From: Sambucus nigra
Lineage: Eukaryota > Streptophyta > Magnoliopsida > Dipsacales > Adoxaceae
NCBI GenBank assembly: GCA_949130495.1
Contig: OX422218.1
Coordinates: forward strand, 38,929,651-38,993,650
Direction: 5' to 3'
DNA: 64,000 nt
A model generated the notes under the pieces. That model saw only the letters and a list, made by a program, of their open reading frames with translations, did not search any database and was not told the DNA's origin. A program made the position numbers and the translations under genes. Positions 45,131 to 58,825 of this stretch are shown in pieces. Each line of letters opens with the position of its first letter. Positions within the stretch are counted from its first letter, which is position 1.

Positions 45131-46964
45131 AAGGGTGCCTTTATATAGCAGCAAACAAGCCCTACGGTTTACAAACTAAAAACAATATAGGTGTTATAAA
45201 GAGTTGTTCCTACAAAAAAGGAGAAAAACAAGGTAAACCCCTTTTTAATAGCACATGTGAATAACATGCTGATGACTTTTTCTATTTGTTGTTAATTGTT
45301 TCCAACGTGGGGCTATGCATGATATATAATATCCTTATCATTCCCCCTCAAGTGCAGTGTTGGCGGAGTGGACACACCAAGCTTGATCAAAATTGATTAA
45401 AAGTTGAGATTGAAATGACAATCCTTGATAAAGTCTCTAGAACCATAGTGAGCTAAAATGAAGGACATCAGCTAGTTGGAGTTTTCCAAATAGGAGATTG
45501 TAAAATTACTAAGTTGACTAAGGTTTCGTAGTCCAATCAAACCAAGATTATTAAGTTAACTAAGGTGTGGTTATGAGTGCGAGCAGACCAAGTGAAAAGA
45601 TCTCCACTATAACCAAAAACCTTGAGAATAAACAAAACCCATTGATGATAGAAGCAAGGATACGATACTCAGCTTCATAAAAAAATAATAATGTCTCTTA
45701 GACCGTAATGAGCTTGATCAAAATTGATTCAGAGGCTTAATTATCGGTTTAGGCTGGACCGACACCTATAAAGAGCCTTTTGGGAAAAAATGAGCTTAAT
45801 CACAGTGGATTCAGAGGCGCTAACCCTTTTTTTTGGAGAAAGGGGCTTGATCTCGATGGATTTATAGGTCTATTGAATTTGTGGAACATGCGTACATAGT
45901 ACAAGATCATGTATTCAATGTAGGTCAAGTTCCCAAAAGTAAATATTTTTTTTTTAAATGAGAAAACAAAAACATTTAGTGGATACCCATATTAGTTTCT
46001 TAAAAAACCTTGATTAAGACAATCACGTACTGGATAAAAAAAACACAATGTGTACTCTTAATGACAAGAGTATCATTCAAAAACTTTATTCCAATTTTAT
46101 GTCAGATCACTCAGCTCAAATGGGCCGGATTTGACAAATTAGAGTTTGATCCATCAGTTTTTAAACACGTTCTCTTAACTGGGTATCAAAATGGTTTTGA
46201 AATAATTTGTTTTGGCAGTTAAAACAAGAATGGGGTTAAGAGTAATGATGACAAATGGGAGACGACTCTGTAGTTTATTAACTAATGAGAACCGAAGATC
46301 AAGAAACTTAATACACCGTATAAGCTTGTGCACTATTTCTGAACAAATTTCCCATTTTCTTTCTTGATGCGGATAAATGAAGATTTGTTTTTGACATGTG
46401 CAAGGTGAAGTCCATAAGTTGGGGCCATACTCGTTGTGGTCATCGTTTTTGCTTTCGAGATGAGTTGAACATCAGAACAGTTAAATTTCCAGTACCAAAT
46501 GATTTACTAACATCCACAGTCAAACTAACCATGTGGTCCAGAAAGGAGCGGGCCTGAGAATGGAGAAGTGGGTAACAAGAATAGGCAATGTTTTGCAACC
46601 GGCAGACGGTAGCAATAAATGTTAACTACGGCCGCCGGAGAAACGGAATATTAGGATCGGGATTACTAGTGAGACCTTTACCGCTATGATACCATGTATA
46701 ATTTAATAACTCAATACTCAGTTTCTGTAACTATTCTTAGTATTTTATTGAAGTTCAGGTTGCCTTTATATAGCAGCAAACAAGCCCTACGGTTTAGAAA
46801 CTTAAAACAATATACATGTTATAAAGAGTTGTTCCTACATAAAAGGAGAAAAACAGGGCAAGCCCTTTTTAATAGCACACGTGAATAACCTCGTGATGAC
46901 TTTTTCTATTTGTTGTTAATTGTTTTCAACGTGGGGTTGTGCATGATATCTAATATCAATAACA
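45131..46964 (-). mobile_element. Copia-5: minus-strand element, left LTR truncated
   Basis: The remaining left LTR is 45131-45340 and the right LTR is 46695-46964, followed by TTTAT. The polypurine-tract complement CCCCCTCAAGTGCAGTG follows the left LTR. The internal region contains the empty site for solo LTR-A. Confidence 0.85.
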
Positions 46965-49392
46965 TTTATATCCACAAAATAATACAAAACTTAAAAAAAT
47001 AAAATAAAATAAGCCCAAATGAGGTCGCCAAGCTCGCTATAGGGCGGTACATATAAACTTTCCCTTATGAAAAAACAAGAAATGTCTTCATTTTAAAAAG
47101 TGAGTGAAAAAATGGTTTTAAATACTTTATAGTCATAATCGAGTCGGACAGAGTATAAAAAATATCGGATCGAGGGACACGCATATTGAGAGATCGTTTC
47201 ATTTCGGGAGATAGACTCTTATTGTTTGTTATTGTAACTCAAGATATGAACAGGTTTGAGTAGCCATGAGTCTTCAATAGATATATCTTACGGATTTGAG
47301 TACGTGTGATGAACAAACTCATTTGAATGCCTATCATGAATTTTTTGACTGCCAAAACTCCAATGATACACCTGATAAATTGAATACCTGATCCAACACC
47401 ATTTCCACAATACTAATTTTACAACTCACATGACGAAACCACAAACACTATTTTCCCGGTTTTATTTTCTTCAACTAAACTCACACGCTTCACAACATTA
47501 GCATTCACTGTTTCATTTCTCTTCCACACATGCCAAGCGAAAATCGTCCTCCACTACCATTTATAACTAAGAAATTTAGGACATAGTCAAATTCGTAAGT
47601 TATATCTATTTAAGACTCATGGGGGCATGATTTTGGGTTGAATTCTTGTTGAGTGTTGTTTGTTTATATAACGTAACACGATATTATAATGGACTTAAAA
47701 TGTTCTGATAAGTTTACACTTTAATATGTTGTCGAATATCTCCTAAATTATTTTACTAGTCAAAAGAAAAAAAAAATATTTTGCATCTAATAATTACAAC
47801 TAGGAATTAGGTTATAAATCTTTAGTATATATGTAAATGGGTCTAATGAGAAAATGAATTAATTAAAAGAATTAAATTTCAATGTTCCCCTTAAAAAAAA
47901 GATTGTATGAGAGATTATTTTTTATTTTTTTCAATTTATAACAAGATAAAGTCGAAACATTCTTTGGGCCCGGGAATGTGAGTCCGCTCCAGCGGCACTA
48001 ATTAATGGCAATTTTTTTTCATTAGTTACAAAATTGTTTAATAGATTTTTTTATTAATAAACATAGTTTTTATTATTTATGAAAAAAATATTTTTTTCCT
48101 AATTTTAATTAAAAGTTGTTTAATTTTAATGAAAAAATGTTTTTTTATACAAAAAACCGTTTTTTTTTTTGTATTAAAAACTATTTTATATCCACAAAAT
48201 AATACAAAACTTAAAAGAAAAAAGAAAAAAAAAGAACACCCAAATGCGGTCGCCAGACGGGCTACAAGGCGGTACATATAAACTTTCCCCTCTATAAATA
48301 CAAGAAATATCTTCATTTTAAATATTGAGTGAAAGAATAGTTTTAAATACTTTATATTCCTAATCGAGTTGCACAGAGTATCAAACATTATCGGATCGTG
48401 GGACACGCATATTGAGAGATCATTTCATTTTGGAAGATAGACTCTCATTTTTCATTATTGTAACTCAAGATATGAACGAGTCTGAGTACCCATGATACTT
48501 CAATTGATATTTCTTACGAATTTGAGTACGTGTGATGAACCAACTCATTTGAATGCCTATCATGAATTTCTTTACTACCAAAACTCCAATGATACACCTA
48601 ATAAATTGAATACCCGATCCAACACCATTTCCTGAATAATAATTTTATAACTCGCATGATGAAACCACAAACACTATTTGCCCTATTTTATTTTCTTCAA
48701 CTAAACTCACACGCTTCCCAACATTGGCATTCACTATCTCCTATATCTTCCACACATGCCAAACCAAAATCGTCTTCCACTACTATTTATAACAAAAAAT
48801 TTAGGACATTCTCAAATCCGTAAGATATATCTACTTAAGACTCATAATTATGTTTTTGGGTTGAATTCCTGTTGATTTTTGTTGTTTATATAACGTAACA
48901 CAATATTATAAAGTACTTAAATTGTTCAGAAAAGTTTACACTATGAAATGTTGTCGAATTTGTCATCAATTATTTTAATAGTCAAATGACAAAAATATAT
49001 TTTGCATCTAATAATTACAACTAGATATTAGGTTATAAATCTTTAGCATATATGTAAATGGGACCAATGAGAATACGAATTCCATAAAAGAATTAAATTT
49101 CAATGTTCCCCTTAAAAAACAGATTGTATTAGAGATTTTTTTTTTATATTTTTAAATTTTGAACTAGGTAGAGTCAAAACATTATTTGGGAGTGGGAATG
49201 TGGGTCCGCTCCAATGGCACTAATTAATCGCGATATTTTTTCATTAATTAAAAAACACTTTTATACATTTTTTTTTATTAATAAACATAGTTTTTATTAT
49301 GTATAATATTTTTAATTTTAATTAAAAGTTGTTTAACTTTAACTTTTTTTTTATATAAAAATCATTTTTTTAATATAAAAAACTGTTTTTAT
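46965..49392. repeat. Tandem array, units U8-U9
   Basis: U8 is 46965-48184 (1220 bp) and U9 is 48185-49392 (1208 bp). U9 resembles U4 in its first half and U5 in its second half. It is followed by the same Copia-LTR-start/LINE join as U5. Confidence 0.9.
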
Positions 49393-49416
49393 TGTAGAAT
49401 TTAATAACTCAATACT

Positions 49417-50152
49417 TCAGACGACATACAATTCTAGAAAAAGAAGTGAACTGTGTCGTCGTGGAGGTGTCGAAGCAGGCGACGACCTACGTAGCGGGTT
49501 GTGGTAAATGCGATGGAGGCAGGGAATTCGCACCTGGGCATGCTGAGCTGTATACAACGGACATTACGACTACGGCTTCGATAGCCACGCTCAAAACAGG
49601 AACAGGAGGGGAACTCCTCAGAGGCATCATGGAGGAGAAACAAAAGGTCGTCAGTGAGGGAATACTGCAGACCAGTAAACCGGAGAGAGGGGTAGGGAAT
49701 GCGAAGCTTGTGATGATTACGGCGTCAGCTGGATGGAAAGCCGAGGACAGTAGCATCCCCGCACAGGGATGGGCGGTTGAGACACTGTTGCCCGATGGCG
49801 AGGACTCATCATGGAACAAAGCGGACAGCCCCAATTCAGACGCTGCACGCGTATGCAGGCCAGACTTGGAGTTTGGTCCGACAGAAATTGATCAGCGTGT
49901 AGGGTGCAAAGTATTTAATATAGTGAAAGACACTACAAAAGGGATAGAATCGGGTGTGAGTGGAACAGTTATTAATTGTATAGAAAGGGACAAAAAAGGA
50001 TGGAAGGGCACAGTGCCACATTGACAACGCATGTGTGGAAAAAAATAGTTTATTTAATGAAAGATGGGGGATTTCTGTAAAGGGTAAAGAAGATCTCAAT
50101 AATCAGTCTCTAGATGGTGGGGAAGAATTATTAAATAGCAACAGTAGGGTAT
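49417..50152 (+). pseudogene. LINE ORF1 fragment, alpha2 copy
   Basis: It is joined to a Copia LTR start exactly as at 30834. A frame of 192 codons (49446-50024) is open until a +1 shift near 49984. It carries a codon block (about 49843-49875, AACGCT-type insertion) also present in alpha1 but not in the beta copies. It has no DUF4283 or enzymatic domain. Confidence 0.8.
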
Positions 50153-50838
50153 TTGGACTAGTGGGTGAATTAGTAACCTTTTGGACTAGGTTTAAGTATT
50201 TGGACTTATACGATGAGAGTTGTTGCGCTAAACATATTACATGGAATATTAGGGATGATACTATGATACGTCTGAGACTTAAGATATAGGGCTAGTGTAT
50301 ACCTATATTAATACGATGATTACCTAAGTTGTCTGATTACTTAGTATATGGATTACTATGTGTATGACATACCTACCATATTTGCTGTCACGGGAGGTTG
50401 ATTTTCGGGAGAGGACCAACTTATCTTTGTGTGACTTCGGGGAAATTTAGATCGGTACCTCAAGGACATAGGGTTGTCAGTGACTTTTTGTGAATTTATA
50501 AGTCCGCTGACCATGGGATCGTAGGTATGTGCGTGACCCATGGATATGTGAAATATGTTCGCCTCCAATATGTGTGATATGAACTGAGACGGTTCCTGAG
50601 CAATTCCGAACGCGTGGTCCTTATGTACGTGATGTATTTGGATTCGATAGTAAAGTATGCGTGCACCACCGCAGCATAGCCTGTGGGTGCCAAATATGTA
50701 TATATGTACATAGAGTAATTCATATATATACTTTTTTTTTTATCATTAAATGAATTCATTAAAAACCAAACGCTGAGGGAGCGAACCTGTATACAGGAAG
50801 TATACAAAGCATAAAAAAATAAGGGCAACTTGAAAAAA
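50153..50838. other. Unassigned spacer, counterpart of 565-1249
   Basis: There is no recognisable gene. Minus-strand frames up to 122 codons (50864-50496) lack motifs. Confidence 0.4.
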
Positions 50839-51564
50839 ACAGACAGATACCCCCTGTCATACAAACTCCTAAACTACACCCCCGGTCTTATCTCCTTCAT
50901 AAACTCAACGACGTCCTGAGTCGTGACGGAGATCTTCCCCATGGACCAGCTAAGAAGGTTGCTTAAAAATAGATAACGAAGTCTCGAAGGCGCCAACTCA
51001 ATACCTTCGAAACAACGAGTATTCCTCTCCTTCCATATCGTCCACATAATGCAATGAGGAACCGAATGCCAAACCCGTTTGTCTCCCTCCCACCCCCAAT
51101 GAGGCTTCCACGCCTCTAAAAGAGACTTCACAGACGCTTTGAACTCTTCCTGCCAAACCCGTTTTCAAACATTACTTCCTGCCAGAAACCTTTGTCACCA
51201 CAACCGATCCAAATTCTCTTTGAACTCTTCTTTGTAAGATCTGCCTCAACACTCACATGAGCAACGCTTGGTCTATTAATCTCCACAGTGGAAGCATAAA
51301 CTTTTAGAGGTTTTCCAATCAGTTGTGCAATGGAATACAAAGATGATTTTGACAAAAAATGAATGGGTAAATGAGGAAAAGACACCCATATGGGAGTTAC
51401 GCTACTCTCAATCTCTGGACAAAAATAAGGTGTCCATTTAATTATCCTCATTGGGAATCTTCCAATATGCCAAGAGTCCTTCATCCACATCCTTGTAAAA
51501 TCTTCTCCAGATTTTAACCTGATTAAAACATGCTTGTGATCCAATAAACCTACATTAAAAGAAG
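50839..51564 (-). pseudogene. Internally deleted LINE, alpha2 copy
   Basis: The same DUF4283-to-RT-tail join as 1250-1975, with the same two open frames (51544-51128 and 51131-50874). The identical join shows that the deletion predates the block duplication. Confidence 0.8.
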
Positions 51565-52788
51565 TTTTGAGAGAAAAAGTTTAAAAACTTGAGTTATAAC
51601 TTCCATAGAAGGTCTTCCATGAGAGAACTTGCCAATCAAAGCATATTGAAAAGGTTTAGCAAGGATTTTAATATCATCATCAGAAAACATAACAACAGGT
51701 TATCCTTTGTAAGTTGTTGGTTTCTTGAGGACAATATCATGGTTACAAGAGGAAAAATATACTACGGAAGCAAAGGAACGATTCCAGACATTTTTGGTAT
51801 CTGGAACCAATAATAAAAATATACTATAGAATCAACATTTGTTACGAAACCAATAATAAAAATATATGAAATCGATGGTCGTCATAAAAGTTTCAAATGC
51901 ATAAATACGCATGTAAAAATAAGGTACTAAATAGTTTGGTCACAAATTACTCAAGTAAAAAACTGATGTTGGAAAAATTGAATCTATGGTCTGAAAATTC
52001 CATGTACAAATCAATGTATAGAATAAGCATCACGATGAAACCACATTCAATAGTATTAAAAAATTGAAATAAAATAGAGAAAACACACAACGTTACAAAA
52101 ACCCAATTTTAAAATAGTAAAAAACACTATCAGATTCCTAATTCCCCCATGTGTTTGTTATTCAGACCAACAAAAAAATTGTGCTACATTCTTGGGTTAA
52201 TATTAGGAAAATTAACATTGTTTTTGTGAACTACATAAAATTTTCCTGTTATGCTCAATATAAGTTTCATTTTACCATCTATTTATCATAATGTACAACG
52301 AAAAATAGATATTATTCAACACAAGAGAACCAATTAAAGACATCACAACAGTTTCTTATCCTATGAAATGAATTGTAATATTATGATACAATGCCATTAC
52401 GAAATCTGTACAAATTATATGTAAAAAAAAAACTTAAATCATTGTTTTTTTACCATTTGAGTTCATCCATGCAGCGTACATCAAATTGAAAATCAATTAT
52501 AAGCATCAAAAAGACTCGCCAACCTCGAAGAAATTGAAGAGATTGGAATCTCTGTTTCTAACCCCTGGACGAACATAAAGTTCAGAAAACCTTAAAAATT
52601 TAACAAATATAATCAATAATTAGCTAAATACAAATAAAAACACACAAATAGATCACCTATAGAGACCAACAATGAATTTCAAAATCGAATACCTCAGTTT
52701 GTATTTCTAAATCTGCAAGAAACAAAAACCGATTGCCCAAATCGTTTCTAAATTCATTTTGGGATAAACCGATCAAGTGTGTGTACGT

Positions 52789-52830
<42 letters not shown>

Positions 52831-53812
52831 ATGGCGACAACAATTGGAGGATGACAGTAATCAGGGGGAGATTTTGATCTCGTGAGAATGATGAGTGTGC
52901 GGTGTTATTTTTTATGAAAGGTGCGGCTGTGATTTTGGTATTTTAGGTTTTAGAGAGAAAACAATTTGTGATAGGGGGAAAGACTTGCGTGGGCCTAAAA
53001 TTTTTGGAGGAAAAAAACGTCACACATGTTAGAGTTAGCAGAATGCATTTAGATTCTATTAAAAACGATCATAATATATATAATTATAGATGATTGTTAT
53101 ATTTAAAGTGTCATATAAATTAATTATAATAAGTATATAATGACACTTTATAAAAAAATATCATGTAATCAATATTATATAAAAAAATATCATGTAATCA
53201 ATATTATTATACTTTTAATGGCTTTTTTTATTAAACTGTCTTAAAGTCATTTTTAACAGTGTAAAAAAAAAAGGGACTTTTCTTGTAGTGAAATAACCAA
53301 TCATTTTTTTTTATAAAGTCTCCGAAGCCTTGTACACTTGGGATTTATTTTTCCTTTTCTTATAATGTCATATGAATAATATAAATAATCTTTTGTTAGA
53401 TAAATAATATAAATTGGGCCAGAGAGAACACCATGAAAGTGAGCTGGTTCGTGGAAAAATGTGAACTGTAAAATCCAATGTCAAATCCATTTAATAATTG
53501 ACTACTACAAGTGTAATGCATTTATGAGTGGAGGATCCCAACATAGAACGCCTCACTTCCTCAACCACTTCTATCCACTAACTTAAGTTATATGTAGAAC
53601 AAAAGATGATTAAGTTTAATCCTTGGGAGACGTAAATAAAAAGATGACACGGTAACTGTACATAAAACCATGAAATACCCTTCACAACAAACTAAATGTT
53701 AAATATATTTAATTAACAATTGTTCAATTCAGGTGGATAAACATTGGGAGAGAGAAAATTTCTTGGCGGATATCATGAGTTTACATGTATCATTATATAG
53801 TTTTTTTTCCCT

Positions 53813-53870
<58 letters not shown>

Positions 53871-54908
53871 TGGGTGTGTGTGTGTGTGTGTCAATATATG
53901 TAAGTATGTTTGTATGTATGTATGTGAGTGAATCGCCTTTGTGGCTCTTAAAGTATATGAATAATTTTTATTAAGCCGACAAGTTTTTTTTTTTTGTGTC
54001 AAATAAGTCCCTAAAGTTTATATATGGTGTCAGCTTGACCCTCCCATCTATTTTGAACGTTAACTTTAATGGAATTTAGAGGTAAAAGTGGTATTTTCGG
54101 TTAATAATAATTAGGAAATAGTTTAAGTAGTTAAAAAACAACCTAAATATTTATGGAACAAATATTTCCCTATTAAAAATAATAAATTTTAACATATTTA
54201 TTTATAGATAATATTTGTGAAGAAAAAATTCTATGTCAAAAAATTCTATTTTTGTAGGACAATTGTTATATACACGAAAGGTCTATTTCATTCATAAGTC
54301 TTTCGTGGAATGATAAAATTTCAATGTCAAATCCTATAATTTTTCAATCAATGTTGTTTGATAACACTAATTTTTAGATTGACAAAAGGGAGAGGTTTGT
54401 TACAATTAATAGCAAAAGTGACAATTGAAAACAAACTGATATACAGAAAATAATTTTTAACAAAAAAAATCATTTTTAACCAAAAAAATATATTACAAAA
54501 AAGGATTCTAAAAAACAATTCTTAAAAAAATAACTTACAATAAAAATAATAGTTCTTAACAATAGAAAAGTTTCAAAAACGTTTTGACAAAAATAAAAAT
54601 CTAGTTTAACGAGTTAAAAATTTTAAAAATAAAAGGCATTTTTGGCAAAAACAAGTCAGTTTCTTAGTGAAAAAACGTTTTTCACAAAAACTAGTTTTCA
54701 GACAAAAACAATTAAGAGAGTTCAGTTTTAGAAAACTATTGACACAATAATAGTGCAAAAGGGAAACAATTTCAACAGGAAAAAAATTGTTTAGGAAAAA
54801 AAAATAGCTTTGACAAAAGTAAAACATGTTTAACGAAATATCGTTTTTTTGTGAAAAAATAGGCGAAGAAAAACAAGTTTAAAAAAAAAAAACATTCGGA
54901 TGGTGAAA
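51565..54908. other. Non-coding spacer with microsatellites, counterpart of 1976-5344
   Basis: It contains the (GA)n at 52791-52829, the CACTA-like end at 53290, R1 at 53295-53812 and the compound TA/TG run at 53813-53891. There is no gene. Confidence 0.6.
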
Positions 54909-54971
54909 TTGTCGGAAAACTTTTCCATCCTATATAAGGGGAAAAGTTTGCTGTTTAGACATCAAACTTTA

Positions 54972-55076
54972 GATGTCTTGGAGATGTGATTGGTCAATGC
55001 TGTTGGCGCAGATCCGCATTTCTTATGAAAATAAGTCCGCGCCAGCGGCATTTACCAATCACATCTCCAAGACATC
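54972..55076. repeat. Long hairpin, alpha2 copy
   Basis: The counterpart of 5408-5512, with both arms preserved. Confidence 0.7.
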
Positions 55077-55394
55077 AAACTTTTGATATCTCAGTGACAT
55101 CAAACTTTTTTTAGTATATAAGTAAACAAAATTTTGCCCACAAAATTGTCAAAAATATGGCAAAATATATTTGTAGACATGGTATTCGTGCAATTTTCTA
55201 ATGATAAATAAAGGTTAGCAAACATGTAAATTAATTTGTAAAATATTTATTTGCCCTTATGTATTACATTTGCAGCGGTGCATCAAAGGAACTTTAATAT
55301 TTGAATTTTTGACTTGCAGTTAATTTTGTATACTGGATAATGACTAAAATATTTATTTACCAGACATCACTTGGAACCAACAACCATTTTAGTT

Positions 55395-55567
55395 AGAATA
55401 AACCTACACAGACACACTTTGTGTACACACTTTCCATACCCAGTGCATTAAAATGCTAAACCTTGTTATTGTGGGTCCCGCCAGGGCACAAAGTACAAGC
55501 TTTTATTACCTTGTCTTATATGTGTGTATGAAAGTGTGTATGGAAGTGGGTATGTGTAGTGGTGTTC
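55395..55567. mobile_element. MITE-a, alpha2 copy
   Basis: Flanked by TTTTAGTT on both sides, as in alpha1. Confidence 0.65.
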
Positions 55568-56173
55568 TTTTAGTTATCAACAAACTCTTGTGATCTTTAT
55601 TCATATATTTCTGCCAATTGTCCAAAATTTTTTATTAAAATAGTTAGCTGTTTCTACCAACTATTGTGATCCTTCGGGATTCACATGGGTATTCAATTTA
55701 CACGGGAATCACATGGGCATCCACATTGGTATTTCCAAATTTTATTGGGAACCAATTATCGTTGCTATTAGATATTGGAAAATGATTGGATACAAGTTTT
55801 TTCTCTTAATTATCATTGCTCTTAAATATTCCCAAAACTGAGTTGCGCAGTTTTAAATTGTCTATTGGGTCTTGCAGATGGGTATTCTTTTGTAGTTCTT
55901 TAAGCCCAACATTAGAATAAGAGAATCACTCCACAGTTAAGCACATGTAAAAATCTACCAAGAGTCCTAGTTTTTTTCGTGTCAAATCACTCAACTATAA
56001 CTGCTCTTAAATATTTCAAAGTTTTCGGGATATAAAACTGAGTTGCACAGCTGACCGGAGAACTGCTTGAAGTTTTCATTTCACTTCTTATAAATTTGGT
56101 TTCGTTAATTTAAATTTTATTGAAAAAAAAATTATATATTATATTTTATAAACACTTGTAGGTATAATTTTAA

Positions 56174-56354
56174 GAGTGGTGCTATGAGTCTCAAATAACT
56201 GTCCCAAAACTCCCCCAAAAACCAATTAATTTGGTGCCCTGGCGGGACCCCATAAAACAAGACAATACTTAATAGGCAGGTGAGAGAGTAAGTGAAATCC
56301 ACATCAGATTTGGGGGAGTTTTTGGGGGAGATTTTTGTACTCATATCATTATTC
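56174..56354. mobile_element. MITE-b, alpha2 copy
   Basis: Flanked by TAATTTTAA on both sides, as in alpha1. Confidence 0.7.
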
Positions 56355-57787
56355 TAATTTTAAATATTATATAATTGCTCTTAAATATTTCATCTTCCCA
56401 CTTTCTCGAATAGATCGGAATAATCATTATAAGAAATGACGGTGTTCTTTTCATACTTACTATATAATATTGGGGTGTGTTTGCCTACCATGATTGAAAA
56501 TCAATGAAAATAATGGTGGATATATAAGATTGATATAGTCTTACTTCCAGAATTTGCTATGGAAATTTATTTTGTGTGTCTTGAATAAGAAATGTTTTCT
56601 ATAAAAAAATGGTAAGACTGTGTGTAACATTTTCAGAAATGTAACTATTGTTCCGATAGACAAACCCAAACCTCAATCATTTTCCTTATGCCTTATCACT
56701 AGATATTTGTTCACACGTGATACCCATGTCTTTCCCTTTTTTGTCTTCTTTTTTTATTTGTTGGATCAAAGCTGATTTGTTTTCCTTTTTTTCACAGGAT
56801 TGTTTAATTTTTTTCCTAACAGTCAGTGTAGTGAATCTTTTACAAGTTGGATTCTTAATATTTACTACCATTTAATCTGTGTTTCGAATAAATATTTATA
56901 TAATTTTCTGAAGTTGTGTGTAACCCACGGAAACAATGTCATTTTAATAAAATACATACATTTTTTATTTAAAAAATAAGAATTGAATTTAAGAAAAAAT
57001 CAAGCGTAGAATAAAGCTCTTAAGGATGCTCTCATAGTGCTTGACAAGATTGTGATGCCCTTTGATGCGAATGATCGTTATGTTTTCCGAGAAATGGAAC
57101 CAAAAAGCATCTACGCAGTTTCCATCATCAAACCATAACAGAAATTATGGAGCTTCATTGGAAAAAGATATAACACTAAGAAAATGTTTATTTTTTTGCT
57201 TGCGTTGTAAATTTTCCTTTTCCCTCCTTAAGAGTTTCATTATTAGTAGATAGGTAGAAAGATTTTGTAATGGTTATCATGTTAAATGAAATCATTCATA
57301 GTCTTGATTTAAAAAAGAAAAAAAAGACGGAGTCGTTTCGAAACTGTGTTATAAAATTACAGCGTGTTCTTTTGAGACACTAATTACAACGTAATTTTAC
57401 AACAATTCACCACTTTAAATTAACAAAAATCATAGTGTTTTTCAAGCGTAATGTTTCAAACTTGTTTTATTTTAAACTGTAGAGCTAAGTAAATGGTTTG
57501 TCGAATAATATTACAGTAATTACGTAGTCGTCATAATTACAATTTCATTTTAATTGAATAATATTGGTATTTTTTTAAACAAATCACAATGTTAAATAAA
57601 TGAATCATTGCATTATTTTAGAGTAAATCATGGTGTCAGTTTAACAAATATCATTCAACACCAAATTTTAACATAACTAATATGTTTGACTTTAATTTAA
57701 ATTTTATAGTTTATTTTTAAAAAAAACAACAACGATGTAATTATGATATTTGAGTTGTCTGTCATGTGTTTACGATTAAAAAATCAC

Positions 57788-57853
<66 letters not shown>

Positions 57854-58276
57854 ATATGATTAACAACTCGATTACTTTAAACAAAGGTTAAATAAAAATA
57901 TATGTTTTTTTTAAAAACGAAAACAAACTTCAAAAACTGGGTAATTTACGAAAATTGAAAATTTGATAAAATGAAGATTTGTGAATGGAAAATAAAAGTA
58001 AAATTATATATAAATTCTAAATTCAGAAGATAAAAAAGACAGGTTATATAAAAACAGTTTGGAATAGTTTTTGTCAAATGAAAACTGACTTAAAAAAAAA
58101 ATCTGATATTTTTTAATAAACAGCCTGACGTTTAATGAGGACACAAGAGAGAATTGTATTTGTTATATTATAATAAAAAGGTTAAACAAATCATTTTTGA
58201 CAATGGGTTTTTTTCAACTTTACAAACTGTTTTAGCTATTACAAAGTATATTTAATGTTTTAGCCTTGGTTGGATT
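56355..58276. other. AT-rich upstream region of knottin-like gene copy 2
   Basis: The counterpart of 6791-8700, including the possible exon remnant (about 57010-57138) and a longer TA run (57788-57857). No other feature was identified. Confidence 0.5.
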
Positions 58277-58299
58277 AGTTTATGTTTCACAGTATCCTC

Positions 58300-58307
58300 T
58301 ATAAATA
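58300..58307 (+). promoter_or_regulatory. TATA box of knottin-like gene copy 2
   Basis: TATAAATA lies 53 bases before the ATG, with the flanks unchanged from copy 1. Confidence 0.7.
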
Positions 58308-58360
58308 CGACATGAGCGAGAGCCTTTAGGATACAACAAACACTCAAATAAAAGAAAGAT

Positions 58361-58825
58361 ATGGAAATGAAGAAGGTTTTTTTCATGACAATGTTGGTAG
58401 CTGTGGTGTTTGTGGCAAACATTGGCACGTCCACTGCCAATTCGGTTGTCAACAACCGTAAGATGATGGACTCCGACATTCTGCTCAGTGTTTATAGTTC
58501 CCTTGGTCAATGCTGGGGTAAAGGATGCGCTCCTTGGAGCCCCTGCCAATCCGGTTGCACTTGCGTGGGAGCGGCTGGTGTATTGGGTGCCTGTGTGGGT
58601 CCGTTAGATGGACCGGGCAACAAAATTATCTCCACCACTGATAATTCTGTTGCTAACAACCATAAATTGTTAGACACCGCCATTCTCCTCAACGTTGATA
58701 GTTCCCTTGGTCAATGCATTGGTAAATTTTGCGCACCTTGGAGCCCTTGCCAAAGCGGTTGTGTTTGCGTCGGACCTGTTGGTTTTGGTGCATGTGTGGG
58801 TCCGTCAGTCGGAATGAGAAACTAG
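58361..58825 (+). CDS. Secreted double-knottin (six-cysteine) peptide precursor, copy 2
   Basis: It encodes exactly the same 154 residues as 8785-9249: signal peptide to about residue 26, then two pro-region/knottin units with cysteine loops 4-5-3-1-9 and 4-5-3-1-8. I see two nucleotide differences, both synonymous: TCT to TCC in the linker between the units, and GTT to GTC near the C-terminus. The TATA box and short leader are retained, so this copy should be as expressible as the other. Identical protein with only silent changes fits either recency or purifying selection; two differences are too few to decide. Role and family are as inferred for copy 1. Confidence 0.9.
   Translation: MEMKKVFFMTMLVAVVFVANIGTSTANSVVNNRKMMDSDILLSVYSSLGQCWGKGCAPWSPCQSGCTCVGAAGVLGACVGPLDGPGNKIISTTDNSVANNHKLLDTAILLNVDSSLGQCIGKFCAPWSPCQSGCVCVGPVGFGACVGPSVGMRN

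Noticed and set aside
22143..49392. CRISPR-like or centromeric satellite interpretation of the U arrays
   Set aside because: The units are 1.2 kb, few in number and mixed with retroelements; neither array type is supported.
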